Below, piece by piece: positions 1 to 8,359 of a stretch of 64,000 nucleotides of DNA. The stretch lies in the NCBI RefSeq assembly GCF_014643835.1, contig NZ_BMKD01000005.1, positions 310,001-374,000 on the forward strand, in the 5' to 3' direction. How positions within the stretch are numbered: the stretch's first letter is position 1; every line of letters begins with the position of its first letter. The DNA is from Mucilaginibacter rubeus. Its GTDB lineage: Bacteria; Bacteroidota; Bacteroidia; Sphingobacteriales; Sphingobacteriaceae. The translations under genes and the position numbers were made by a program. The notes under the pieces are model-generated. The model did no database searches, was not told the DNA's origin, and was given only the letters and a program-made list of their open reading frames with translations.

Positions 1-2
1 TC

Positions 3-641
3 TTTGGCTATCTCCACAAATAAGCCATCGATAGCCTTTTGGGTCACATAATCGCTGATATCAGGATTAAGCTTTGATACAAACGGAACCTTATTGTAGG
101 CCTGGGCGGCATCAGTATAGTATTTGGTAGCATTCACTTTATTTAAGCTTCCCTGGATAACGGGTTTGAATTGCAGGCTTAGCTTCGCGGTAGTGGTACG
201 TTTAAAATATTGTGTTGCCGCATCCTGGCTGCCCAATAAAATATTGGTAACATCCTGCAGGGTCATTTGTTTAATAGCATCAACAAAAATAGGTTTTGCC
301 TGTTTTGCGGCGTCTTCGGCTGCGCGGTTAAGCGAAAGGATCACATTATCACAAAGGCTGTTCAGGCCAAGCCCGCGTAAGGTTCTCTCAGCTTTTTGCG
401 CTTCGGGCGGAAAAAGGATCTTGATAGCGGCATTGCCAAAAAATCCGTTAACTGCCGATAGTTGATCCGAGCTTTTACCTGTGCCTATTTCAAGGGCCTG
501 TTTTAAACCGTTGCCTATTTCAAGCGACGTTGGTGTTCCCTGGTTTTGAATAGTGGCATTAGCTACCTGGTTTAGCGTATCACAGCTGGTAAATGTAAGT
601 AAAGCTATTAAGACGGGGATAATGAGTAGTCTTGTTTTCAT
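3..641 (-). CDS. DUF4197 family lipoprotein, 3' end outside the window
   Basis: The reading frame starts with ATG at 641 and is still open at the window edge, giving 213 codons. It begins with MKTRLLIIPVLIALLTFTSC, a lipoprotein signal with a lipobox ending at Cys20, so it is probably a lipid-anchored envelope protein. The body matches the DUF4197 family: a helical domain with the stretch around GFFGNAAIKILFPPEA and a later segment on DVTNILLGSQDAATQYFKRT (the family shows a similar helical core). DUF4197 has no assigned biochemical role. It is separated from pit by 34 bp. On the minus strand it is the gene downstream of the phosphate transporter, and may share its transcript. Family assignment is from recognised sequence features; function unknown. 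Confidence 0.8.
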   Translation of the reverse strand, partial: MKTRLLIIPVLIALLTFTSCDTLNQVANATIQNQGTPTSLEIGNGLKQALEIGTGKSSDQLSAVNGFFGNAAIKILFPPEAQKAERTLRGLGLNSLCDNVILSLNRAAEDAAKQAKPIFVDAIKQMTLQDVTNILLGSQDAATQYFKRTTTAKLSLQFKPVIQGSLNKVNATKYYTDAAQAYNKVPFVSKLNPDISDYVTQKAIDGLFVEIAK

Positions 642-675
642 AGTAGTAAAACTAACAAAATTACTACCGGTTTGT

Positions 676-1686
676 TTAGGCAAAGAAATGTAATAATGCA
701 AATACACCGGCGGCAATCAGTGCCGAAATAGGTATGGTAATGATCCAGGCCCAAACCAGGTTAATGGTTACGCCCCAGCGCACGGCCGATACTCGTTTAG
801 TTAAACCCACACCTATAATTGAGCCGGTGATAGTATGTGTTGTTGAAACCGGGATCCCAAAACGCTCGGTAATAAACAGGGTGATAGCACCAGCAGTTTC
901 GGCACTTACACCTTCAAGCGGGGTAACCTTGGTTATTTTTGAGCCCATGGTTTTAACGATCTTCCAACCACCCGACATGGTGCCTGCAGCAATAGCTGAG
1001 TAACAAGCTAAAGGGATCCACTCCGGCATTACTGAACCTGGCTTTATCACTTTTGAAGCAATAAGGCTTACGTACAGGATCCCCATTACTTTTTGAGCAT
1101 CGTTACCACCGTGAGCAAAACTCAGAGCTGCCGACGATACTAACTGCATGCGTTTAAACCAGCGCTCGGCAGTGGCTGGTCTGGCAGCTTTGCACAGGTG
1201 GAGTATTAAAATGGTTACAACATAAGCTATAATTAAACCAATAAACGGGGCAAGTACGATGTAGGCAACGATTTTAAGCACATATTGCATTTCAACAGCA
1301 TGCAGGGCGTTGGCGCCCATATAAAGTGCATTAGTCATACCTGCACCTGCAAAACCGCCTATAAGGGTGTGCGACGAGCTTGAAGGGATTCCGAACCACC
1401 ATGTAAAAAGGTTCCAGGTGATGGCGGCTACCAGGCCAGCCAGGATCACGTGCAGGGTAACGTAGTGCTCCAATACGATCTTAGATACGGTATTGGCAAC
1501 CTTATGATCTTTAATAAAAAAGTAAGCTGCAAAGTTGAATACCGCGGCCATTAACACAGCCTGAAACGGTGTTAATACTTTGGTAGATACAATGGTAGCT
1601 ATAGAGTTTGCGGCATCATGAAAGCCATTGGTGTAATCAAACAACAGGGCGAGTACAACAATAACTACAAGTAGGGAAGTAACCAT
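676..1686 (-). CDS. Inorganic phosphate transporter, PitA/PHO4 family
   Basis: A 336-residue inner-membrane protein with about ten hydrophobic segments. Two internally duplicated PHO4 signatures are visible: NGFHDAANSIAT at residues 20-31 and SFAHGGNDAQKVMG at about 189-202. Each is followed by a serine-rich motif (GIPSSSSHTLIGG at 99-111; GIPVSTTHTITGS near 278), the duplicated inverted halves of this carrier family. Pit carriers take up metal-phosphate complexes driven by the proton or sodium gradient. It lies 21 bp downstream of the DUF47 gene on the same strand, the usual bacterial pairing. Length is typical of the short Bacteroidota Pit proteins. The start ATG at 1686 is the only good one before the first membrane segment. 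Confidence 0.95.
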   Translation of the reverse strand: MVTSLLVVIVVLALLFDYTNGFHDAANSIATIVSTKVLTPFQAVLMAAVFNFAAYFFIKDHKVANTVSKIVLEHYVTLHVILAGLVAAITWNLFTWWFGIPSSSSHTLIGGFAGAGMTNALYMGANALHAVEMQYVLKIVAYIVLAPFIGLIIAYVVTILILHLCKAARPATAERWFKRMQLVSSAALSFAHGGNDAQKVMGILYVSLIASKVIKPGSVMPEWIPLACYSAIAAGTMSGGWKIVKTMGSKITKVTPLEGVSAETAGAITLFITERFGIPVSTTHTITGSIIGVGLTKRVSAVRWGVTINLVWAWIITIPISALIAAGVFALLHFFA

Positions 1687-1707
1687 TTAGCTGGGGATAA
1701 GATTTAC

Positions 1708-2358
1708 TTAAGCGTTTTTAACTAAGATTGACTCCATAACATTAGCTGCGTCTTCGCACATATCGGTAGCGGTTTCAAGAGCGGCTAATATTTCTTTGTA
1801 TTTGATAAGGCGGATAGCATCTTTTTCATACAGGAACAAGTCGGCTACAGCGCGGTCAAAAACATAATCGGCCTGGTTTTCAACACTGTTTATCCTGATG
1901 CATGAATCGGCGATATTACGCACATTCCTAAGGTCTTTCAGTTCTTTTACAGCTTTTTCCAAATCAACACTGGCCTGCAGTATCAGGTCAGATAGCTTAC
2001 GGATATGCTCATTCAAATCATCTATCCTGTACAGGCTCATGCGGTTGGCCGCACCCTGTATATAGTCGGCCACATCATCAATAGCTGTTGCAAGGGCATG
2101 GATATCTTCACGGTCAAAAGGCGTAATGAAGTTTTTGCCAAGCTCCAGGTAAATCTGGTGAGTATATTCGTCGCCTTTGTTTTCAAGCTTGTCAATCTGT
2201 TTATATAAATCCTCGCGGGTTGCAGGGTTGTTTGAGTTAACTGCTTCAACCAGTATGGTAGCCATAGCTACAACATTGGCCGCGGCTTGTTCAAACAGCG
2301 GGAAGAATATTTTTTTATCCTTGGGTACAAAATACTGGAATATACTGTTTAGCGACAT
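1708..2358 (-). CDS. DUF47 (PhoU-like) phosphate transport regulator
   Basis: A 216-residue all-helical soluble protein of the DUF47/PhoU_div family (TIGR00153-like). Conserved features include the N-terminal FFPLFEQAAANVVAMATIL helix, the acidic DKLENKGDEYTHQIYLEL stretch near residues 52-69, and TPFDREDIHALATAIDDVADYI around 78-99, which carries the metal-binding E/D-rich motif typical of PhoU relatives. Members sit beside pit genes and are thought to gate or regulate phosphate uptake. Here pit follows directly 21 bp downstream. A -7-like box (TACCTTTA, 2377-2384) lies 18 bp before the ATG, so this pair can be its own transcription unit, 48 bp after the kinase gene. Confidence 0.93.
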   Translation of the reverse strand: MSLNSIFQYFVPKDKKIFFPLFEQAAANVVAMATILVEAVNSNNPATREDLYKQIDKLENKGDEYTHQIYLELGKNFITPFDREDIHALATAIDDVADYIQGAANRMSLYRIDDLNEHIRKLSDLILQASVDLEKAVKELKDLRNVRNIADSCIRINSVENQADYVFDRAVADLFLYEKDAIRLIKYKEILAALETATDMCEDAANVMESILVKNA

Positions 2359-2376
2359 AGTGATTTGAAATTGGTG

Positions 2377-2384
2377 TAAAGGTA
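2377..2384 (-). promoter_or_regulatory. Candidate -7 box for the DUF47-pit pair
   Basis: On the minus strand the sequence reads TACCTTTA, matching the Bacteroidota -7 consensus TAnnTTTG in all but the last base, 18 bp upstream of the DUF47 start. No TTG was found 19-21 nt further upstream, so support is partial. Confidence 0.3.
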
Positions 2385-2406
2385 CAGTTAGTATGTTAAA
2401 TTATTG

Positions 2407-3471
2407 TTAACTTTTTAACACAGGTAAATTCGGGAAAGGAATGGTTTGCTTGGCCCTTGCCAAGGTAAAACCAAAGGTTGAACCAAGCCCTTCTGTACTG
2501 CGCACATTGATGGTTTGCTGATGGGCTTCAATAATATGCTTTACAATAGCAAGCCCCAGCCCGGAGCCACCAATTTGCCTTGAACGGCTGCTGTCTGTAC
2601 GAAAAAAACGCTCAAATAACCTTGGCAAAAACTTTTCTTCAATACCTATACCATCGTCGGTAACTTCAACCAAAACCTGGTCGTGCAGTACAAAAAGGCT
2701 TACCGAAGTGCTGCCTTCTTCTTTACCGTACTTAAACGAATTATCTATCAGGTTCACGAGCACCTGTCTTATTTTTTCCCTGTCGGCATTCACCACAATA
2801 GGCTCATCATACTTTTGCTTAAATATAAGTTTGATGTGGTACTGCTTGCCTTTGATCTCCAATGATTCAAAAACCTCTTTGATCAGGTCGTTGATCTTGA
2901 ATTTAGTATAATTGATAGGCATCTCGCCCGATTCAAGTTTGGAAATTTCATCAAGGTCTTTGATCAGGTAACTTAGCCGGTCAACATTTTTTGAAGCTTT
3001 TTCCAAAAACTGGCGGGCCATTTCCTTGTCGTCAAAATCATCATCCTGCAAGGCTTCAATGTAACCCTGGATAGCAAATAACGGGGTTTTAAACTCGTGC
3101 GAGATATTGGATAAAAAATCACGGCGAAATTTTTCCTGTTTGCGAAGTTCGTCTATCTCGGTCTTTTTCTGTTTGGCCCATTCCTTTACCTCCTGCTCTA
3201 CATCGGCAATGGGATTGGCGCTTACATGTTCGCCAAGGGCATCCCTGAGGTCGCGGCCTAATTTCAGGTTATGGATCAGTTTATAAATTAACTTGATACG
3301 GGAGTAGATGTATTTTTCGATGAGATAGTAAAAAACGAAGTAACTTACACCAAGGGCCACCGAGAAAGTAACCATTACATCGTACCATTTATGCTGAAAA
3401 TAAAAATTAACGGCCGAGAGCGTAATTGCCACGCCAAGCGAGGTTGTTAAAACCAGTACACGCAAATTCAT
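2407..3471 (-). CDS. Membrane sensor histidine kinase (PhoR-like architecture)
   Basis: A 354-residue kinase with two membrane segments (about residues 5-22 and 33-50) separated by a very short loop, then a linker and a complete kinase core. The H-box is at FLSNISHEFKTPLFAIQGY with phospho-acceptor His125. The N-box is NLIDNSFKYG (about 245), the G1 box DGIGIEE and the G2 box GGSGLGLAIVKHI. The short sensor resembles Gram-positive-type PhoR/WalK-like kinases lacking a periplasmic domain. No response regulator is adjacent, so it is an orphan in this window. It lies only 9 bp downstream of the methyltransferase gene and 48 bp upstream of the DUF47-pit pair, which suggests, without proving, a link to phosphate or envelope stress. 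Confidence 0.92.
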   Translation of the reverse strand: MNLRVLVLTTSLGVAITLSAVNFYFQHKWYDVMVTFSVALGVSYFVFYYLIEKYIYSRIKLIYKLIHNLKLGRDLRDALGEHVSANPIADVEQEVKEWAKQKKTEIDELRKQEKFRRDFLSNISHEFKTPLFAIQGYIEALQDDDFDDKEMARQFLEKASKNVDRLSYLIKDLDEISKLESGEMPINYTKFKINDLIKEVFESLEIKGKQYHIKLIFKQKYDEPIVVNADREKIRQVLVNLIDNSFKYGKEEGSTSVSLFVLHDQVLVEVTDDGIGIEEKFLPRLFERFFRTDSSRSRQIGGSGLGLAIVKHIIEAHQQTINVRSTEGLGSTFGFTLARAKQTIPFPNLPVLKS

Positions 3472-3480
3472 AGCGTAAAG

Positions 3481-4179
3481 CTACGATTTATAGATGATTA
3501 ACTCCCACCTGAAAGGCCAGCGCCATGTTAATTTAAAGTTATCAATTTGTGCTTTTTTCAATAATGCCAACAATTCGTGCCTTTTAAAACCGCGCTTAAC
3601 CGAAAGCGGACCATCGTTACGGGCCATGGCGTTACGGGTAAAAACACGGGTTATAAACACTATGGCATGGTATAAAAGCCAGTGACGGTGCAGGTCGGTA
3701 ATGATAATTCCTTTTTGTGCCGAGGCTTGCATGTTTTTAATGAGCTTAATCCAGCGCTCATCATCAAAATGGTGCGTGAACAAACTGCATATAATTATAT
3801 CGGCCGGTTTAATGAGGTATACCTCGTCAATAACATCGGCCCGGGTAAAGCTGATGTTTTTATATCCGGAGGCCTGTTGCCGTGCGTAATTTACTGCCGT
3901 TGGCGCTGCATCAATACCGTTTAGTTTAAGGTGTATTTTCTTTTCTTCAGCCCATTTTGCAATAGCTATCAAGGCATCGCCCCCGCCACACCCCCAATCG
4001 CTTACCGCATAATTATTACTTACCGCAAATTTTTTCAATGCGTTGATGATGCTTTTATGGCCACCGAATAGCGCGTTCATCTTCCCCAGGCCTTCAAGCA
4101 CAGGGGTTATTTCGGCTGATGGGAGATCAAAATCATCCATGATCTCCAGCATATCGGTACGGTAACTTAAATCGGGCAT
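3481..4179 (-). CDS. Class I SAM-dependent methyltransferase of the type III PKS locus
   Basis: A 232-residue methyltransferase. The SAM-binding motif I is DWGCGGGDALIAIAKWA starting at residue 61, followed by an acidic motif II region (LNGIDAAPTAVNYA) and a motif near IIICSLFTHHFDDE corresponding to the post-II/III strands. It lies 18 bp downstream of the FAD oxidoreductase and 9 bp upstream of the kinase, all on the minus strand. From context it probably O- or C-methylates the polyketide made by the type III PKS; the substrate cannot be read from sequence. This class of methyltransferase often neighbours type III PKS genes in Bacteroidota. Confidence 0.88.
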   Translation of the reverse strand: MPDLSYRTDMLEIMDDFDLPSAEITPVLEGLGKMNALFGGHKSIINALKKFAVSNNYAVSDWGCGGGDALIAIAKWAEEKKIHLKLNGIDAAPTAVNYARQQASGYKNISFTRADVIDEVYLIKPADIIICSLFTHHFDDERWIKLIKNMQASAQKGIIITDLHRHWLLYHAIVFITRVFTRNAMARNDGPLSVKRGFKRHELLALLKKAQIDNFKLTWRWPFRWELIIYKS

Positions 4180-4197
4180 ATAATATATACGCCTGAA

Positions 4198-5322
4198 CTA
4201 TACAAATGGTTGGCCGTGAGTTTTACTTATCAGGTATTGTGCAACAGAAGGCAGGTGATTGAGCGTATTTAAAGTAAGGGCCGTCATGTTATCGTTGCCA
4301 AACAAACGCTGTAACTGCCGGCCAACCCAAAGCCTTTGCGCAAACTGTTTGTTCCAGCTTTGGGCATAATCCTGCTCAAGGCTGGCGCGCTTTTCAGGAT
4401 TAAAGCTGCCCGGTTTATAGTGTGTAATGATCTTTTCGGAAAGGATTTTGGCCGAATGAATTGCCATGGTCATGCCGTTACCGCAAAGTGGGGCTATCAT
4501 CCCGGCGGTGTCTCCGCTCATCAGGATATGATTATCAACAGGCGCTTTTTTCTCAAAGGAGATTTCGTTGATCACTTCAGGTTTATCCAGTAAAAACCTG
4601 GCGTTACGAAAGATCTCATCGAGGTAAGGGTTTTTGCGGATCACGTTCTCTTCTAAAGCCTGTAAAGTACCATACTTGCGCAGGTCATCACGATGGGCCA
4701 TATAGCACATGCAATACCTGTCGCCATCGGTTTTGCTTACCCCACAATAGCCGTCTTTATAATTATTAAGCTGGATGAGGTCCTGTGGGAAATCCATCTG
4801 CAAATGGAATTTTACGGCCAGGTATGGGCTGCGTTTATAAAAGAACGGTCGTTTAAGTTTTTGATCGAGATTGGATCGTTTACCAAACGAGCCGATAGCC
4901 AACGGGGCTGTTAATGTTTCGCCGGGAGTTACCACTTCAAATTTTTCGCCAGCAAAACGAATATCCTCCACCCGTGTGCCTGTTAAAATATCAACTCCTT
5001 CGGCGAGGGCTTTTTGGTACAGAAAATTATCGAAAGTAAACCTGCTTAAACCAAAACCGCCCAGGTCAAGCTTTTGCGAAAGTTTGGTGCCGGATGCCGC
5101 TGTTACCTCCAGCCGGTTGATGCGGGCAACATTCAGTTCATCAAGATTGATATCCAGCGAAGACAAAAAGGGGATCACCTCGTTCGAGATATACTCGCCG
5201 CAAACGCGATGCATGGGGTAGGTTTTTTTTTCGATAACTGTAACTTTTAGCCCCGCGCGGTTTAATAATATGGCGTTAAACAATCCGGCCAGGCCCCCGC
5301 CAATTACAATTACATCGCTCAT
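4198..5322 (-). CDS. FAD-dependent oxidoreductase, geranylgeranyl reductase-like
   Basis: A 374-residue flavoprotein. It opens with a dinucleotide fold, GGGLAG at residues 8-13 followed by the glutamate of VIEKK that binds the FAD ribose. MHRVCGEYIS near residue 37 is characteristic of the geranylgeranyl reductase/group A hydroxylase branch, and the second FAD motif is MSGDTAGMIAPLCGNGMTMA around 268-287. The branch includes both prenyl reductases and aromatic monooxygenases. Since it sits 6 bp after the type III PKS and before the methyltransferase, the likely roles are ring hydroxylation to a quinone or hydroquinone, or reduction of a prenyl chain. Sequence alone does not choose between them. 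Confidence 0.88.
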   Translation of the reverse strand: MSDVIVIGGGLAGLFNAILLNRAGLKVTVIEKKTYPMHRVCGEYISNEVIPFLSSLDINLDELNVARINRLEVTAASGTKLSQKLDLGGFGLSRFTFDNFLYQKALAEGVDILTGTRVEDIRFAGEKFEVVTPGETLTAPLAIGSFGKRSNLDQKLKRPFFYKRSPYLAVKFHLQMDFPQDLIQLNNYKDGYCGVSKTDGDRYCMCYMAHRDDLRKYGTLQALEENVIRKNPYLDEIFRNARFLLDKPEVINEISFEKKAPVDNHILMSGDTAGMIAPLCGNGMTMAIHSAKILSEKIITHYKPGSFNPEKRASLEQDYAQSWNKQFAQRLWVGRQLQRLFGNDNMTALTLNTLNHLPSVAQYLISKTHGQPFV

Positions 5323-5328
5323 GATGGC

Positions 5329-6438
5329 TTAATGCATTTCAAGTATCATCCCTTCAACGGTTAAACCCGGACCGAAGGCAAAACTCAGGATCTTTTGATC
5401 GACCAGGTTACCTGCCTTCAGCATTTTATCCAGTACAAACAAAATTGTGGCCGACGACATATTACCGTACTCCTGCAAAACCTGGTAAGCAAAGGCGTTG
5501 CTTTCTTCAGGTAATTCCAGGGCGTCTTCCACTGCTTCTAAAATGGTACGCCCGCCGGGGTGAACAGCATAAGCAGTAATATCATCCATCTCAGTTTTGG
5601 CCTTTTGCAAAAAGCGCTGGGTAAGTGATTTGATATGTTTCTTAATTTGCTTGGATACCTTGGAGGTGAGTTTCATTTCAAAACCTGTGTTGCCCACATA
5701 CCAGCCCATCTCATTACGTGCTTCTGTAACAAATTCTGAATAGAAGTTTTTGAGTAAAAGGTAATTGCCACTGCCTAAACGATTGGCCGTATTTTCGACC
5801 AGTACAGCTGCAGCCCCATCCGAAAATAATGAATTGGCAACCCAGTTATCCAGCGTATTCACTTTTTGAAAATGGAGCGTACAAAGCTCTACACTAACAA
5901 CGAGCACTTTGGCACCGGCATCGGCGCGGCAGATATAGTCGGCCACCTTGAGGCCGTTTATAGCACCGTAGCAGCCCATAAAGTTGATGCAGGTACGTTC
6001 GGTATCGCGGTTTAGCTGCATCCGGTCGACAAGTTCGATATCAATCCCAGGTGCGTGCATACCCGTACAGCTAATGGTTACCAGGTGTGTAATGCTGCCG
6101 GTAATGTCATCTCCAAATTTTTGAAGGCAGTTTTTTGCGGCATTTACAGCTATGGCGATAGCTTCCTTTTCGTAAAGCTTCAACCTTTTCTGTGTGTCAG
6201 GGAATGGTTCGAGCCCTGCCGACTGTTCAAAAAAGGTGAAATCTGCCGCATCCCGATAGCCAAAATCAGGAATTACCGAATAGCGGTAATCAATTCCCGA
6301 ATGGTCATAAATCCCCTTTAATCTTGCTGCATTGGTTGCATCCAGCCCAAAGGCGTTAGCCATGAAATGGTAAATATCCTGCTGGGCAATCCGATTGGCG
6401 GGATTTGCTATCCCGATAGCACTAATGCAACTCTCCAT
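5329..6438 (-). CDS. Type III polyketide synthase (chalcone/stilbene synthase family)
   Basis: A 369-residue type III PKS of usual family length. The complete catalytic triad is present: Cys156 in INFMGCYGAINGL, His293 in YAVHPGGRTIL and Asn326 in GNMSSATILF. The C-terminal signature FAFGPGLTVEGM, equivalent to the GFGPG loop of plant chalcone synthase, is intact. The enzyme condenses a CoA- or ACP-bound starter with malonyl-CoA units to give pyrones, resorcinols or resorcylic acids. Starter specificity is not readable. It lies 18 bp after yceI and 6 bp before the FAD oxidoreductase on one strand. PKS, methyltransferase and flavoenzyme together match the gene content of phenolic-lipid operons such as srsABC of Streptomyces. 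Confidence 0.95.
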   Translation of the reverse strand: MESCISAIGIANPANRIAQQDIYHFMANAFGLDATNAARLKGIYDHSGIDYRYSVIPDFGYRDAADFTFFEQSAGLEPFPDTQKRLKLYEKEAIAIAVNAAKNCLQKFGDDITGSITHLVTISCTGMHAPGIDIELVDRMQLNRDTERTCINFMGCYGAINGLKVADYICRADAGAKVLVVSVELCTLHFQKVNTLDNWVANSLFSDGAAAVLVENTANRLGSGNYLLLKNFYSEFVTEARNEMGWYVGNTGFEMKLTSKVSKQIKKHIKSLTQRFLQKAKTEMDDITAYAVHPGGRTILEAVEDALELPEESNAFAYQVLQEYGNMSSATILFVLDKMLKAGNLVDQKILSFAFGPGLTVEGMILEMH

Positions 6439-6456
6439 TAAAAATGATTAAGCGTT

Positions 6457-6984
6457 TTATTTGCTGATCTCCGCCTCAACCGAAACATTGGCCTCATTTG
6501 AAAGGATCAGGTTTTTGCCGCCTATGCCAAAATCTGTCCTCAAAATCATAAAGTTTCCTTTCAGTTGTGCTGTATTACCTGATTCCGTATACGTAAAAGG
6601 TACTTCAATCAACTTTGTTTTATCTCTTATAGTTACGTTAAAATTGCCGGTATAGTTGCTCCCGCTTTTACGTTTAAAGGAAACTGACTTTAGCGTGATC
6701 TTTGGATATTTAATTACGTCAAAATAATCTTCGCTTTTAAGATGCTTATCACGGCTTTCGTTATCGGTATTAACAGTGTTGGATAACACTGACGCTTCAA
6801 TAGAGCTGCCCTCCAGGTCATTAGGCTTAAATTTAATATCAGCCTGCAAACCGCCGAAGGTGCCGCCAACATTAAAGCCAAGGTTTTTAATCTTAAAGCT
6901 GATATCTGATTTAGATACTGTTTGCGCGAAGCCCGCTGTCGTCGCGAAAATTAAAAGTACAACTATATAAATTTTCTTATTCAT
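6457..6984 (-). CDS. YceI-family secreted lipocalin-like protein
   Basis: A 175-residue protein with a clear signal peptide (MNKKIYIVVLLIFATTAGFAQ) followed by a YceI beta-barrel: SKSDISFKIKNLGFNVGGTFGGL, VLSNTVNTDNESRDKHLKSEDYFDV and YPKITLKSVSFK are the standard family blocks. YceI proteins are periplasmic and known members bind polyprenyl or other long hydrophobic chains. It is the first gene of the minus-strand operon yceI-PKS-FAD-methyltransferase and is divergent from ubiA. A role as carrier of the prenylated or lipid product is attractive but inferred. Confidence 0.93.
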   Translation of the reverse strand: MNKKIYIVVLLIFATTAGFAQTVSKSDISFKIKNLGFNVGGTFGGLQADIKFKPNDLEGSSIEASVLSNTVNTDNESRDKHLKSEDYFDVIKYPKITLKSVSFKRKSGSNYTGNFNVTIRDKTKLIEVPFTYTESGNTAQLKGNFMILRTDFGIGGKNLILSNEANVSVEAEISK

Positions 6985-7002
6985 GTTACATTAACGCTGT
7001 TT

Positions 7003-7010
7003 CAAACATA
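7003..7010 (-). promoter_or_regulatory. -7 box for the yceI-PKS operon
   Basis: TATGTTTG on the minus strand fits the TAnnTTTG -7 consensus exactly, 18 bp upstream of the yceI ATG, in the 130-bp divergent region shared with ubiA. A TTG at the expected -33 distance was not seen. Confidence 0.4.
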
Positions 7011-7114
7011 ATAATTTATACTGAAGGAATTTTGTACTTAAGGTTGTATGTTTATAACCATAATCAGGCAACCTGATGTTGCCTCCGGCAGTAATTATAA
7101 TGTAAAAACACGCC

Positions 7115-7999
7115 ATGAAGTTTAAACAATTTATCCCTACCCGGTCGGCATTTGCGCATTTAAGGTTTGTGTTTTCTGTTTTTTTGCTGCCGGTGTACCT
7201 GTTTGCCTTTAGCCAGGCCGATGTGGTGAAAGCTTCAACAGCCGTACTTGTATTTTTTATATGGCATTTCCTTGCTTTCCCGGCCAGCAATGGCTATAAC
7301 AGTTATTTTGATAAGGATGAAGATAGCATTGCCCTGTTAGCCAAACCGCCCGAAGTGGATCTCAGCCTGTATTATTTTTCCATTCTGCTGGAGGTTATTG
7401 CGTTTTTGCTTGGCTTTATCATTAGCTGGGAGTTTGCCTTTGCGGTGCTCATTTATGGCATTATGTCAAAATTATACAGCCATCCTGCTACCCGGTTAAA
7501 AAAATATCCGATTATCAGCTTTTTAACGGTGTTTATTTTCCAGGGATGTTTTATTTATTACACCACCTATACCGCTTTGACCGGTACGAGCCTGTTTGGT
7601 CATTGGGATTTAGACCTGATTATTCCGGGGGCTATCAGCTCCTGCCTCATTGGGGCATCATACCCCTTAACCCAGGTTTATCAGCATGAAGAAGACAGCA
7701 GGCGGGGCGATAAAACGCTTAGTATCGTTTTAGGCTACAAAGGCTCCTTTATTTTTTCGGGCGTATTGTTTGCCGCGGGGATAGCCCTTTCTTACTGGTA
7801 TTGGCACCTGGCTGGGATGATGCTTAACTTTTATTTCTTTATAGTATGCGCCGCGCCAATATTTTTCTTTTTTAATTATTGGTTTTATAAAGTAGGGCGA
7901 TCGACAGCCAACGCTAATTTTAAAAACGCCATGCGTATGAATTTCATCAGCTCGGGTTGTATGCTGGTTTATTTCGGAGTGCTGGCGGTGTTTAGTTGA
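7115..7999 (+). CDS. UbiA-superfamily prenyltransferase
   Basis: A 294-residue membrane protein with about eight to nine hydrophobic segments. The first prenyl-diphosphate/Mg motif is NSYFDKDED, that is Asn62, Asp66 and Asp70 (NxxxDxxxD), and the second is HEEDSRRGDKT, with Asp194 and Asp199. UbiA enzymes attach an isoprenoid chain to an aromatic acceptor in the membrane. It is transcribed away from the yceI-PKS operon, with only 130 bp between the two starts, so the locus looks like a divergent pair of co-regulated units. The aromatic acceptor could be the type III PKS product; menaquinone biosynthesis (MenA) is an alternative, but no men genes are nearby. Confidence 0.9.
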   Translation: MKFKQFIPTRSAFAHLRFVFSVFLLPVYLFAFSQADVVKASTAVLVFFIWHFLAFPASNGYNSYFDKDEDSIALLAKPPEVDLSLYYFSILLEVIAFLLGFIISWEFAFAVLIYGIMSKLYSHPATRLKKYPIISFLTVFIFQGCFIYYTTYTALTGTSLFGHWDLDLIIPGAISSCLIGASYPLTQVYQHEEDSRRGDKTLSIVLGYKGSFIFSGVLFAAGIALSYWYWHLAGMMLNFYFFIVCAAPIFFFFNYWFYKVGRSTANANFKNAMRMNFISSGCMLVYFGVLAVFS

Positions 8000-8023
8000 T
8001 AGATAGATCTAAAAACTAAACGC

Positions 8024-8335
8024 GTCATTGCGAGTACCCATCAGGGAAACCCTAAAAAAAAGCAATGACATGTAAAATATATTTTAACGGTGTTGCGCGT
8101 GGGCCGCGTTAGGGATTGCAGTGTAAAGCCCAGAGCGCGCAATGGGGTTGCGGGCGGGAAAGGCGAGGACTTGCAACGGAAAGCCCAGGCCGCAGGCAAC
8201 GCCCATGTTATAAAATCCATCAAGAAAAATATACTTAATAATCAATAACTTACAATCACGTCATTATAAGGCACGAAGCAATCCCAAACTATGCAGATTC
8301 GCTCTGTAGGTCGGGGATTCCTTCGTGCAATGACG
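8024..8335. repeat. Gene-free 360-bp gap with three palindromic repeat units
   Basis: The gap 8000-8359 contains no convincing gene. It holds GTCATTGC at 8024-8031 inverted at 8062-8069. Next is a 21-22 nt direct repeat, 8113-8133 and 8167-8188, both ending AAAGCCCAG. Last is a larger inverted repeat at 8259-8335, whose left arm starts CGTCATT and whose right arm ends AATGACG, with CACGAAG and GGATTC shared between arms. The CGTCATTGC words resemble palindromic repeats I associate with intergenic DNA in many Bacteroidota; copy number in this genome is not visible here. Transcripts of either strand would form hairpins between ubiA and the DUF885 gene, which converge. Confidence 0.6.
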
Positions 8336-8359
8336 CATTGTATTATAGCAATTTTCTTT

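Noticed and set aside
6991-7290. 99-codon frame antisense to ubiA
   Set aside because: Overlaps the ubiA start and the divergent promoter; codon use is that of a complementary strand.
8041-8223. 60-codon frame in the repeat gap
   Set aside because: It is formed from the repeated words around 8113 and 8167 and has no protein-like pattern.
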